A DNA stretch of 64,000 nt from Lenzites betulinus (lineage: Eukaryota; Basidiomycota; Agaricomycetes; Polyporales; Polyporaceae), in contig JABYQU010000016.1 of NCBI GenBank assembly GCA_022264855.1, positions 124,001 to 188,000 on the forward strand, written 5' to 3'. The notes below the pieces were generated by a model. The model was not told the DNA's origin. It made no database searches and was given only the letters and a program-made list of their open reading frames with translations. A program made the translations under genes and the position numbers. Positions 36,155-44,946 of this stretch are shown one piece after another (position 1 is the first letter of the stretch; each line of letters opens with the position of its first letter).

Positions 36155-36195
36155 GGCTCGCCGGAAAGCGACATTCTGTGGCTTTCCGGGGAGCC
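36155..36195. repeat. Stem-loop in right arm (15-bp stem)
   Basis: 36155-36169 pairs with 36181-36195 with one mismatch; counterpart of the hairpin at 34813-34855. Confidence 0.85.
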
Positions 36196-36587
36196 CTTAC
36201 GCGTGAGGAGGCGACGCGAAACGCGCGAGATATCGCGCGTTTTGCGTCGTCTCACTAGCCCACTTTGTATCTGATCTAAAACTGTTAGTACTTACCGGAT
36301 TCCAGACGCGTTTGCGCGCGATTGTAGTCCTAATAAATGCGAATCGAACGGTTCCAGTGCGAGCTTAAACGGAGGAGAAACGAGCCCAGGAGAGCCGGAG
36401 GGAGGAGGGGGGTATGGAGGGAGGAGGCAGTTGCCTAATTGGGGTGTACTGAGCCGGGAGCCAAAGCGCCCGCTTGCAGAGGCCTGAGGGGCACGGGAAA
36501 GCGCCAGATAGATGAGATAAGAATGTAATCTAGCACAGATAAGCAATAGATCAGTAAAAACAGTAGATAACAGCATTCCCCGGGGGC

Positions 36588-36607
36588 ACCTGCCTAATTA
36601 GGCAGGT
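36588..36607. repeat. Perfect 20-bp palindrome in right arm
   Basis: Same 20-mer as at 34399-34418, within the most conserved outer part of the arms. Confidence 0.9.
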
Positions 36608-36729
36608 CCCGGAGGGTCCTCGGTCGCTTACCGGGCTGTCGTAATGCATCAGGACGCAGACGGTAATTGATGCAATACGCCGCAGGCCATTTAACGGTAA
36701 ATGATGCATCATTCCTACAACAGCTGCTG

Positions 36730-36737
36730 TACAGCTC
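36730..36737 (+). repeat. Right copy of 8-bp target-site duplication
   Basis: TACAGCTC, exact match to 34270-34277. Confidence 0.7.
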
Positions 36738-36896
36738 TCTACGGCATGGACAATGGGGTCTACGTCTGATGAGCTGCTCGTTTGGTGACGTGAATATACC
36801 CAGGTTCGACGTGCTACTTATACTGCGAGCATCGAAGTATGTGTCGACTCCCTGTCTCTGGTGTCAACGATTCACGCTACTCATACTGTTTTCACC

Positions 36897-39397
36897 ATGG
36901 CTAGTACTCATGTCGACACGGTAGAGGACCTTCGGCATGCTCTACACTACTGGAAGCAACACTCCTTCGATAAGTCGTACATAAAGCTCAATGATGCGGT
37001 ACAGTCCCTTCAGTCGGAGTCCCGGCTTGTCGAAGCGCGCGCAAGCTATCTTTCGCGCTGGGTGGTATGTATTGATACCGTCTACATCGCGGACTGGGCT
37101 TACATACATTACAGCTCGCCCCTGAACAGCAGAAAGGGGTGAAGGAGGCAATGTTTCATACTGCTGCGATATGGCGGTGGAACTCAGACTTAGAAACGGG
37201 AAACTTTGTTCTCCCCGGTCATGGTGCCGAGACTACTGTTGCCGAGTCTCGAATGTGCGTTTCTACACCTATGGATATTGATATTTACTAATGATCGCAC
37301 AACGTCCAGTCAATGGGAGTTAAACACGTACTGCCAGCTGTCTTATGCTCTGGACACGCAATATGACAAGTCTATATGGGACGCGCAGAAGGTGTGTCCA
37401 ATACGTATGAGATAGATGTGCAGCAACTGACGATACAGTAGGCATTTGAGGAGCATGCGCTGTCTCTCAGAGGTTTCAATCGGACGTGTAAGAAGCGTCG
37501 CACTTGGCAAGATGGCACCGGGAACCTGTCGTCGTACATGATGAGCTCAAACCTCGTCGTTCGTCGAGCAACCGTCAGCCCGGAAGTTTTAGCTCAGTTT
37601 CCCTACGACATACATCCTTGGATCAAGGCTGCTACGAAAGACAACCCCAACTATGTCGCCAATCCGAATCGCCCCCGCATGTTTGAACTCGTTCAAGGCA
37701 CCCTGCGCGATATCAAGGACTGCGACCCGCCCCACCTCTCTAAAGGCGACTTAGTCTGGGTGAGTTTCTCGGTGGAGTTTCTTATTGGCGGGCAAGCGTG
37801 GTCGACAAATTTCATCCCATATGAGATTGTTCGGGTTGGCACCGTCTCCCTCGGCCTGATCGGCGGAGAGCAGAATATCAGTAACGTCCCTACTGCCCCC
37901 CAGCGTGGGTTACAAGTGGGCTTACGGGTGCCTATGAGTGAGTTCTTTGTTCAGTCGCATCCTCAGTGCTGATTGCTTATGTCTGGGTAGATGACGACTT
38001 CCCAATGTATAACGTCACGAATACTCTCGGAAGCTCGCAGCCACTCGGGACGATGGCACCACAGCTTCCCGAGCCTACTCGCCACCACTCCGATATCTCA
38101 TCCGCTTCCCTGGAGAGCCGGAACATACCTCGTGCAGAGTCGCCGGACTATTGGTCGCCTAGTCCCACGGAGGTACGCACATACAGTGGCAAGTATCGAG
38201 AAAAGTCCGGCTGAACTTCCCTGTTTATTTAGTCTGCTGCACCAGCCGTGGTTGGAGCGTCGTCTTCAGAGTTGGACTACATTGACTTCGCAGCTGTTGA
38301 TGCCGCTCTCGAGGGTGTTCGACCCACAGGATCTCCTACGGCTGATAGCGCAAGCACCGCTGCGGCGCTCGCTACCGACAATCTCAGCTCTCACCATGTA
38401 CCGTCTACCTCTGGGAACATTGTGTTTCCTGCAGTGACACCTCCGCTCTCGCGCTCAGCTAGCAATCCTCCTTTGGGTCTCTCTGAGCCAGAGGTCATTA
38501 CGGCCGCTGTGTTGCATTCCGCGGGTGCAAACCGGAATGGCATGTTCGTCGCCAGCGCAGAGGTTGCCGCGGAAGCTGCGAATGACGTCCACCCTGGAGT
38601 GTCTTCAACGCACGCTGCTGGAAGCCTTCACTCTGTGGCAATCGCCGACACTGTCACGTCGCTCACGAGTTCTCAAATCGCGTTGATTCCGGACAAGCCC
38701 ACCTCAGCGCCCGAGGTCAACGTCGATGTCCACACCACTCAGCCTATCCCTGTCGGCGCATCCGATTCAATCGGTGTTTCTTCTGGTGTGTCTCCTGGTG
38801 CTCCTTGTTCTGTCGCAGCTGCTAACGTTTCAGCAGCTAGTGTGGGCGGTCCTCTGTTACCCTCGCCTTCCCCAAACCGTATGCGTGTCGATTCAAGCAT
38901 GGCGCGTCGTGCATCCACCGTGTTGTATGACAGTCATTCTCATGCGCAGCCTGCGCCGTCGTCTGCTGTGGTCGACGCGGTGTCTGTGATACACACCCCC
39001 TCGCGCAGTTCGGGTGGCGAACGTCAGGGGACTTTGGGGAATGTAGTGTCCGCCACGGACGTCGTACCAAAGGTAGAGCATACAGAACCTCCTGAAGAAC
39101 CGGCTGTCCGGCCCTCTAGTCAGCGTACTGCAATAACGATCAAGGTCCCACCGCTAGCCGTTGTGCACGCTTCCACTCGGGTCTCACAATGTACGTTGAT
39201 CTTATTGTCAGGAATTACGGTGTACCTAATACGTTCTTTCAGCGTCATCGCAGATTCCTACTGGCAAGAAGCGAAGGCAGAACGAAAGTGGGCCTTCCTC
39301 GCACGCTCCCGCTACCGATGGCCATGACGACATAGTGATTGGACAACGAGTGCTCCGAGACCGTCGACAAACCGGCAAAGCGTCTCGGGCAGTATGA
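36897..39397 (+). CDS. 726-residue agaric protein of unknown function
   Basis: Seven exons (36897-37064, 37115-37254, 37310-37391, 37442-37937, 37991-38172, 38233-39190, 39243-39397) join in frame throughout; intron 2 has a clear TACTAAT-like branch site. The N-terminal 140 residues are helical and charged; residues about 150-310 form a compact region with GDLVWVSFSVEFLIGG and PYEIVRVGTV strands, a pattern I recall from uncharacterised Agaricomycete proteins. The last 380 residues are a Ser/Ala/Pro-rich, probably disordered tail ending in a basic GKKRRQ patch that could act as a nuclear signal. No domain with a known activity is seen. The ATG lies only 160 bp from the foldback element, so that insertion probably forms part of the promoter region. 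Confidence 0.75.
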
Positions 39398-40722
39398 TAG
39401 TACAGGTGTTCATTCGTATTGGCTTAATTACCCCACACCTACATATGTTGGTTTCGGAGGAGCTTGCGGTTTGTGTATATTCCTCATGTAGTTTCCTTCC
39501 CCTCAGTCGTGTCCCTGTCCTTCCTGTCGCGTGTTTTTCCCTCGATTTCGTTGCGTTTGGCTTGGCTGTCTTGTTTCCCGTAGTACCATGTCGTGGTTGC
39601 TCCGAGGTCGTGCTTGAATACAGTACGTTTCTGGATTTTGCGTGGTCTGAGCGTGATTCTGCCTTCGGCGATTCAGTGTCTAAGGTTCAGAAAGTAACGT
39701 ACAGGTGGACTTCGTGATAGATCACCGCGACCTACGAGCGCTAAGATCGGCGATCTGATATCTGGAACTCGCTGTATGCGTCTTGCGTCCTCCCATCGTT
39801 TAACGTTTAACGCTATGCACCGTTCCTCCTACGTCATGTGTACTGTCTACCGATATCGTCCTGCGAGTACTAAATCTTGTGTATCTATGATTGGTCCCAT
39901 CTACCGCACTGGCAACAAGTTTAAGTGCTTTCGCGCTACCGCCTTAACATCTTTGACCGCTCGAAGTTCTGCTGGAGGTGTTGTTGGCTATATGGCATGG
40001 GCACGGCGAACCCCGGTAAGTGTCACTGAACTTCTGGGCATGCTATTTGATCTTCGACAACTCGTATCGTGGCATGTACATGTCGGTGAGAAGGAGAAAT
40101 TTCATTTATATGTTCGGCATCTCTACCAACGCCACCAACCTCTACTTGGAAGCCGGCGCGGTGCAGCGTAACACGACCACGCATGGCCATAGACCTGGAG
40201 TGTTGATGAGTAAATGTATCGGTCATGGTGAGTGCTCAGGATATAGGTGTGCTGTACCAAATATATTTTGCTGACACCATGTGCACACAGAGGTCAGTTA
40301 TGCTACAAAGTGTCGGAGTCGTTAAACACCACGAAGGTCCTCGTAGAGTGGAGTAAGTAGATGACACAAACCAGTATAATGCAAAAAACTGTACACCATG
40401 TGGTATATGACTGGTGTGTCATTATACATGTGGCTTTTAGTGTGTTCTCTCATTAACCCCACACGTTGTAATGTTATATGAATGTCAATTGACACCGAAC
40501 ACAACTGTGAATAAGTGTGCGTGTTACAAAATTTTACGAGGAGCCCTAACACTATGTATGGAATCAACAGAAGTCGGAAGGAACATTTCAAGTCAGCAAA
40601 ACATTGAAGTACAGTTAATATCAAGAATCGTACCAGGAAGGTGCGTGTGACAGTCTGAAATCCTATCATTCTGATGACTGGTATGTGGTTCTGATAATGC
40701 AATGGATTCTACGATGTGTGTG
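39398..40722. other. No intact gene; possible decayed exons
   Basis: Around 39990-40320 a plus-strand exon-like stretch with a good donor after LMSKCIGH and an acceptor at about 40292 can be read, but it stops quickly and upstream frames are interrupted. I do not assign it to a family. Confidence 0.3.
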
Positions 40723-41286
40723 TCAGTAGTGCGCTGAACACGTATCTAGTAATTCTACATACCTGTAACGGATACGGAGACATGCCCTTGCTACTCGGTG
40801 CGGGAGCCAGCAAATCAGTCGCACACTTAGTGGCAACTGCAGCGCGGTAGCTGGCATCTCAAAGTCTGTTGCGATCATGAATCCCCGCGTGTAATTGGTA
40901 ATCTCTTGTCCCCGGCTGAGGTTCCAGCCATATACAAGAAGATCACCATTACTCGTGAGGTCTACGATGTCGTACAGGAAGACCACGCCAAGGGTCGAAC
41001 GCCGTGGCCCGACGCTTCTTTGGATATCCATGGCCTGTTGTAGTGGCAGGGGTTCATCGCTCGTCAACCGCCATTGAGAGGGTGCAAACAAGAAGCTGGA
41101 GTAATGAATGGTAAAGTTTTGAAGACCCATGCGTAAGATATCAGCAGGGGATAGATGTGGTCGCCAATGCAGCTGAGGGTTGCCCTCTACAGAATATGGA
41201 GGACTGAGGTACGAGGCGGAGGCGGAAGGAGTTCGGGGAATAAATTCCTCGGGCTGATAGATGCGGAAAGTGCTTCTGCCAAGCAT
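40723..41286 (-). CDS. Hypothetical protein, single-exon frame
   Basis: An ATG-initiated frame of 187 codons with a Ser/Pro-rich start (about 1-35) followed by mixed sequence (around WRPHLSPADILRMG and GVVFLYDIVDLTSNGDLL). No domain recognised. The C-terminal 25 residues look less natural, so a short intron or a frame end near 40780 is possible. Neighbouring plus-strand frames are weaker. Confidence 0.35.
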   Translation of the reverse strand: MLGRSTFRIYQPEEFIPRTPSASASYLSPPYSVEGNPQLHWRPHLSPADILRMGLQNFTIHYSSFLFAPSQWRLTSDEPLPLQQAMDIQRSVGPRRSTLGVVFLYDIVDLTSNGDLLVYGWNLSRGQEITNYTRGFMIATDFEMPATALQLPLSVRLICWLPHRVARACLRIRYRYVELLDTCSAHY

Positions 41287-42182
41287 GATGAGTGGGACGT
41301 GTAGTAATTGCTACGCTGTGATGGTATATATATGTGGATAGTGTGTACATGTTCCGCCTTGTTTATGTTTTTGATGGACTTCATGTTGAATGCATGCACG
41401 TGCAAAGCAGCTATATTATTGGTCAAGCTCTGTCATGCATGCAACCAACACATGATCTCGCTGATGCTCCCATCTGAGCACAGAATATATTGCTCCGTAT
41501 AACTGTGTATCACAGATCAGAAATATGTTTTATCCCATACATTGTGACTGAGTGCGTTGACAGGTCATATCTATGGAAGGTGCAAGAAAACGAGAATGGG
41601 GACTATTTGTAAGCTGGCGCATGAGAACAACTTAGAGAGGCTTTGTCACTTTGTTGACAGAGGTCAAACTATTATTGGTAAGTATATCAGATGCAAAGGA
41701 TCGAAGGAATAACATACGGCAACTTGACGAGTCGTTTCCCATTGTCAGGGCATGCAATGATAACAAAACGGAGGCCCTAGAATGACTGTTCTTAGAATAT
41801 AATACTGTGAAGTAAGGTTGTGGACATACCTCAATGGTTTCATGATCCACAACTGTACCAACATGGGCTTTTCCTCCACAGAGATAAAACACGTCTGTAC
41901 CGATCTATTTAAATGTGAGTATTAATCATAAATCCCTCATTGAGTTTGGGAACACACCGGAAAGGGCGGCATTGTAAGTATTGTGGCAAAAATGGGTAGC
42001 AGAGAGGTGAACGTGAGGGTTCGGGGTGGAGAGGAGTTATACACGTCACCAAATGAACTTCAACGTAATCCACGGCACGTTCCGTTATCAGCCATCTGGT
42101 CTTGGATTAGAAGTAACAAAGACCAGATGGCTGATAACGGGAATAATGAATTTAAGATTATAATTTTCAGTGACAGACACTA
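41287..42182. other. Intergenic, left flank of the small transposon
   Basis: Only a short minus-strand frame (41892-41632) without motif. The perfect hairpin at 42082-42140 is the main structure. Confidence 0.3.
42082..42140. repeat. Perfect 21-bp inverted repeat, 17-base loop
   Basis: 42082-42102 is the exact reverse complement of 42120-42140 (core TTATCAGCCATCTGGTCT). It ends 42 bp before the small transposon at 42183. Confidence 0.9.
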
Positions 42183-43172
42183 CACCGCTGAACATCCCGC
42201 GGGCGGAATTCAGGTGGGCATATCAGGACCTGGAATCCGCAGAGGAAGGCATGCGGCTTCCAGATGGTGTCCACTTGGATACCACCGCCCAGGAAAAAGG
42301 CTGGGATCTAAGAATGCATCCTGTGGAATCCAGCTGGCGGGCCTCTGGCGGCGTATCACCATCTGTGATCCAAGGGCGCGTCAACCTGGCGCCGTTTTTG
42401 GGGTACTTCAGAGTTCTCAGAGATTCGAAGGCGGGCGCCAAGTCAACGACACTCCTCTGCTTCCTCCCGCCATCACCGTCCATCAATCCCCTCACTCCCC
42501 TCCTGTATCCGTCCTTATACACTGCTTTGGCAGACCGCGGTGATGCTCGTTCATTCAGACAGACTCCTGTATATTTCTGTTGGTAAATCGGTGAGCAACA
42601 AACGGTCTCCGAGTCCGAAAAAATCCATGTCGTTAACCAGCGCGAATGCACGGCATGTACGTGGGCGCTGCGCGCAACATCGGCATGCATGTTCTGTTAA
42701 CAAATGTTTCCACCTATGGTACATAGCAGAACACCGCCCCTCAACGCTGAGGGAGTATCCGGCTAGTATCACTACTGCTGCCGAACACTGAGAAAGGTAG
42801 CGGCCACTACGTGGTTCTAGCACCACGACAGTATACTACCTACTTCTACATGTACTGTGCCTGATACATGTAGCTCAGATATGTTTATTGTTATAATTCT
42901 ATGCATTTGAATGATGTTTCGAAACTGCACCCTAGCTCGATTCTGTCGCTCCTACCAGTGGGCGCGTATGCGCTGGCGTGCGTGCCAGCGCCGAACCTAC
43001 CAAATATAGGCCAGAGTACGCCGTACGTCTCCAAGAGGCCGGACTCTAGCTGCCAGTGATCCGGTCTCTGGATTTCAGCCTTTTTCCTGGGCGGTGGATT
43101 CCAGGTGGCATGCCCTTGGATGCCGCCGATTTGTGCACCACCTGGATTCCGCCCGCGGGATGTTCAGCAGTG
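42183..43172. mobile_element. 990-bp non-autonomous DNA transposon with TA target site
   Basis: The left end CACCGCTGAACATCCCGCGG and the reverse complement of the right end, CACTGCTGAACATCCCGCGG, match at 19 of 20 bases, and similarity continues with small gaps for about 115 bp to the CCGCCCAGGAAAAAGGCTG block (42286-42304 and 43078-43096). Both ends abut a TA dinucleotide (42181-42182 and 43173-43174), as in Tc1/mariner/pogo elements, which duplicate TA on insertion. The interior codes for no recognisable transposase, so mobility would depend on a protein supplied elsewhere. Confidence 0.8.
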
Positions 43173-43853
43173 TAGAGATGTTGAATAAACAAAATAATAG
43201 TGTGGCGCACCTCCTAACCACGAAGTTGTAACATATGTGACATGTTGGGCGAGAAGCGTGGTTGTCCTGGAACATCGCTGCACCATATATATACTGTGTG
43301 AGTGGAATGAGGTCATAGGGCCCAGATGCCTTGGCATCAGATTGCGGTCGGGCCCCGGACCGATGTTATTCCGGTAGTACGCTCATGTAGCATGTACAGT
43401 TATTTATGAGGGAATATCGATGACCGGCCGGCCAAGCTTTCGACGGTTGGAATCAAAGATCCGATGGAAATCCGGTGGAACTGCTGTCAGGATGAATGCT
43501 TTAACACGGCTGATTATACATACCAGAATACTACTCAGTATCACCGTCTCTACGATTTTATAATGACTTCTTTTTCCCATAGATTCTCTTTGGACCTCTC
43601 TCGGACCTCTCTCGGACCTCTCTCGGACCTCTCTTTGTCAGCTGTAGTCCAGGTATGCCCGGAGGGCCACTGGAATTGCAGGTGTATGTCGGAAAGCAAG
43701 CGCTAATGTCACGTGCCAAACGCGACTTCACGACGCGTCGCGTCGCGTACTGCGTTTCTCTCTCTTACCACGACGTCCAACCACTTCGCACTCGGCGTTT
43801 CTGCAGCAGCCAGAACTCCCTACATTCTCTCCCGTTGCTTGAATTGGCCTGTC
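43173..43853. other. Upstream region of ctf8
   Basis: No gene. Contains a pyrimidine-rich tandem repeat at 43592-43635, 219 bp before the ctf8 start, and a GC-rich imperfect palindrome around GGGCCC near 43319-43356. Confidence 0.35.
43592..43635 (+). repeat. Four tandem copies of an 11-bp unit
   Basis: GGACCTCTCTC begins at 43592, 43603, 43614 and 43625; the last copy differs at its final base. It makes a C/T-rich tract in the ctf8 promoter region. Confidence 0.95.
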
Positions 43854-44380
43854 ATGATAATCCCAATAAACGTCAATATACCCGGGCCATCGTCTCCTCC
43901 GAGCCAGAAACTACCGCCGCAGCTTCTTCAATTTGGGTCAGATGAGGTCGTTCTTATCGAAATGCAAGGCATGCTCGAGGTAGATGGCAATAAAGACGGC
44001 CAGCTCGTCGGAAAGCTCCGCGTGGAATCTGACACGGTTCGTTCCTCCTATCGCATAACACCTCACTAGTATTAATATGTGAAATGCTGAAGAAGAAACC
44101 GACGCTTTTCATTGGCCACCATCTACTCGAGGGCAAGCTCATGAATTTACCTAAACCCCTCGCCGTCTTGCATCGCAACAACCACGAGCTATCTGATAAG
44201 AACACGACGGGTAACGAGTCTACTGAAGACAGCCAAGATGCGCAAGCCCGCGGAACCTCGAAGAGTTGGGACGTAGTCGCTATCGTCAAGCGGAAGATGG
44301 TCTTCTCGAAACGCCCGATGCCTATGGTGGGAAAGCCTTCTGTTGTTATGCCACTTTCGCGAATAGGAAGTAAAGCGTAG
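43854..44380 (+). CDS. ctf8: Chromosome transmission fidelity protein 8 (Ctf8)
   Basis: Two exons, 43854-44036 and 44093-44380, give 156 residues. The conserved Ctf8 core is clear: EVVLIEMQGMLEV, the GQLVGKLRV strand, then across the intron KPTLFIGHHLLEGK and LPKPLAVL, and finally WDVVAIVKRKMVFSKRPMP, all of which align in order with the human protein as I know it. Ctf8 forms with Ctf18 and Dcc1 the alternative RFC complex that loads PCNA during replication and supports sister-chromatid cohesion in the nucleus. The start was placed at the Met that opens MIIPINV, the usual beginning; the frame is open upstream without a stop but that part is not conserved-looking. The 56 bp intron lies between the two best-conserved blocks. 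Confidence 0.93.
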
Positions 44381-44946
44381 CCTCACGGTAGTTTGTAAAT
44401 CTCACTGTAAGACTGGTCTCATCCATCACGCTCCTGGAACATTTACTCAAGCATTCTCTTGACAGGTATATCATGGACTGGCTGATGTATGATTACCGTA
44501 AATTGTGTTTTGTTTGCTCGCATTATTTGACCCCTCCAGGAACAGTTCGTACAGTTCTAGCAGTATGCGCTGAAGGTTAACGTCGAAGCATGTGCACGTG
44601 AACGCTTGCAGTTCTGGCACGACGGTACTGTAAACTTACCAGGGTGCACCATTACTAACGGCATATAGTGCTACTGCTCCGGAGTCCGCACGTGTCAGTG
44701 GTACCGTGGTAAGCCGTGCATGATCTTGATACCATCATTCTATTTCTACATCATCGTAAAGCTCTGTCGCAACTCATCCAGATTCCTGGTGTTGTAGGCG
44801 ACAATCGATCCGCCAGCGGCGCCCCAATTATTCCAGTGCATCGCATCGCAGTGCAAAACTATTGACGTGAGAAACGAAGCACATCGAATCCTAATATCAT
44901 TAAAGCCGTGTTCAACCAGCATCCACCCTCCTTGTCTTCATCCACT
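44381..44946. other. Between ctf8 and the WD40 gene
   Basis: A short in-frame stretch at 44565-44670 (with a ...NLPG... string) faintly recalls part of exon 2 of the gene at 36897, but it ends at a stop. The last hundred bases are the leader of the WD40 gene. Confidence 0.3.

Larger units (their letters stand above)
34278..36729. mobile_element. 2.45-kb foldback element: one giant nested palindrome
   Basis: The left arm (34278 to about 35250) reappears in reverse complement on the right (36729 down to about 35760), leaving a loop of about 500 bp. Outer arm parts are nearly identical: from GGTAAGCGACCGAGG into the run of T after TATCTACTG, more than 70 bp match perfectly (34377-34453 against 36557-36633). 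Inner parts, including the hairpins, have drifted. Both arms carry the 20 bp palindrome ACCTGCCTAATTAGGCAGGT and smaller stem-loops. No frame codes for a recognisable protein. Very long inverted repeats with an 8 bp duplication fit a non-autonomous foldback element of the Mutator-like or hAT type; the superfamily is not settled. Insertion is supported by the exact TACAGCTC flanks. Confidence 0.85.

Noticed and set aside
39990..40325. Plus-strand exon-like stretch, considered as a decayed SET methyltransferase domain
   Set aside because: Only a loose likeness (LYLEAGAV and a Gly-His-Glu...Tyr near the end); the NHS and GEEL motifs are missing and upstream frames are interrupted.
44565..44670. 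Second copy of the exon 2 region of the gene at 36897
   Set aside because: Only a handful of residues around NLPG agree and a stop follows; not enough to call homology.
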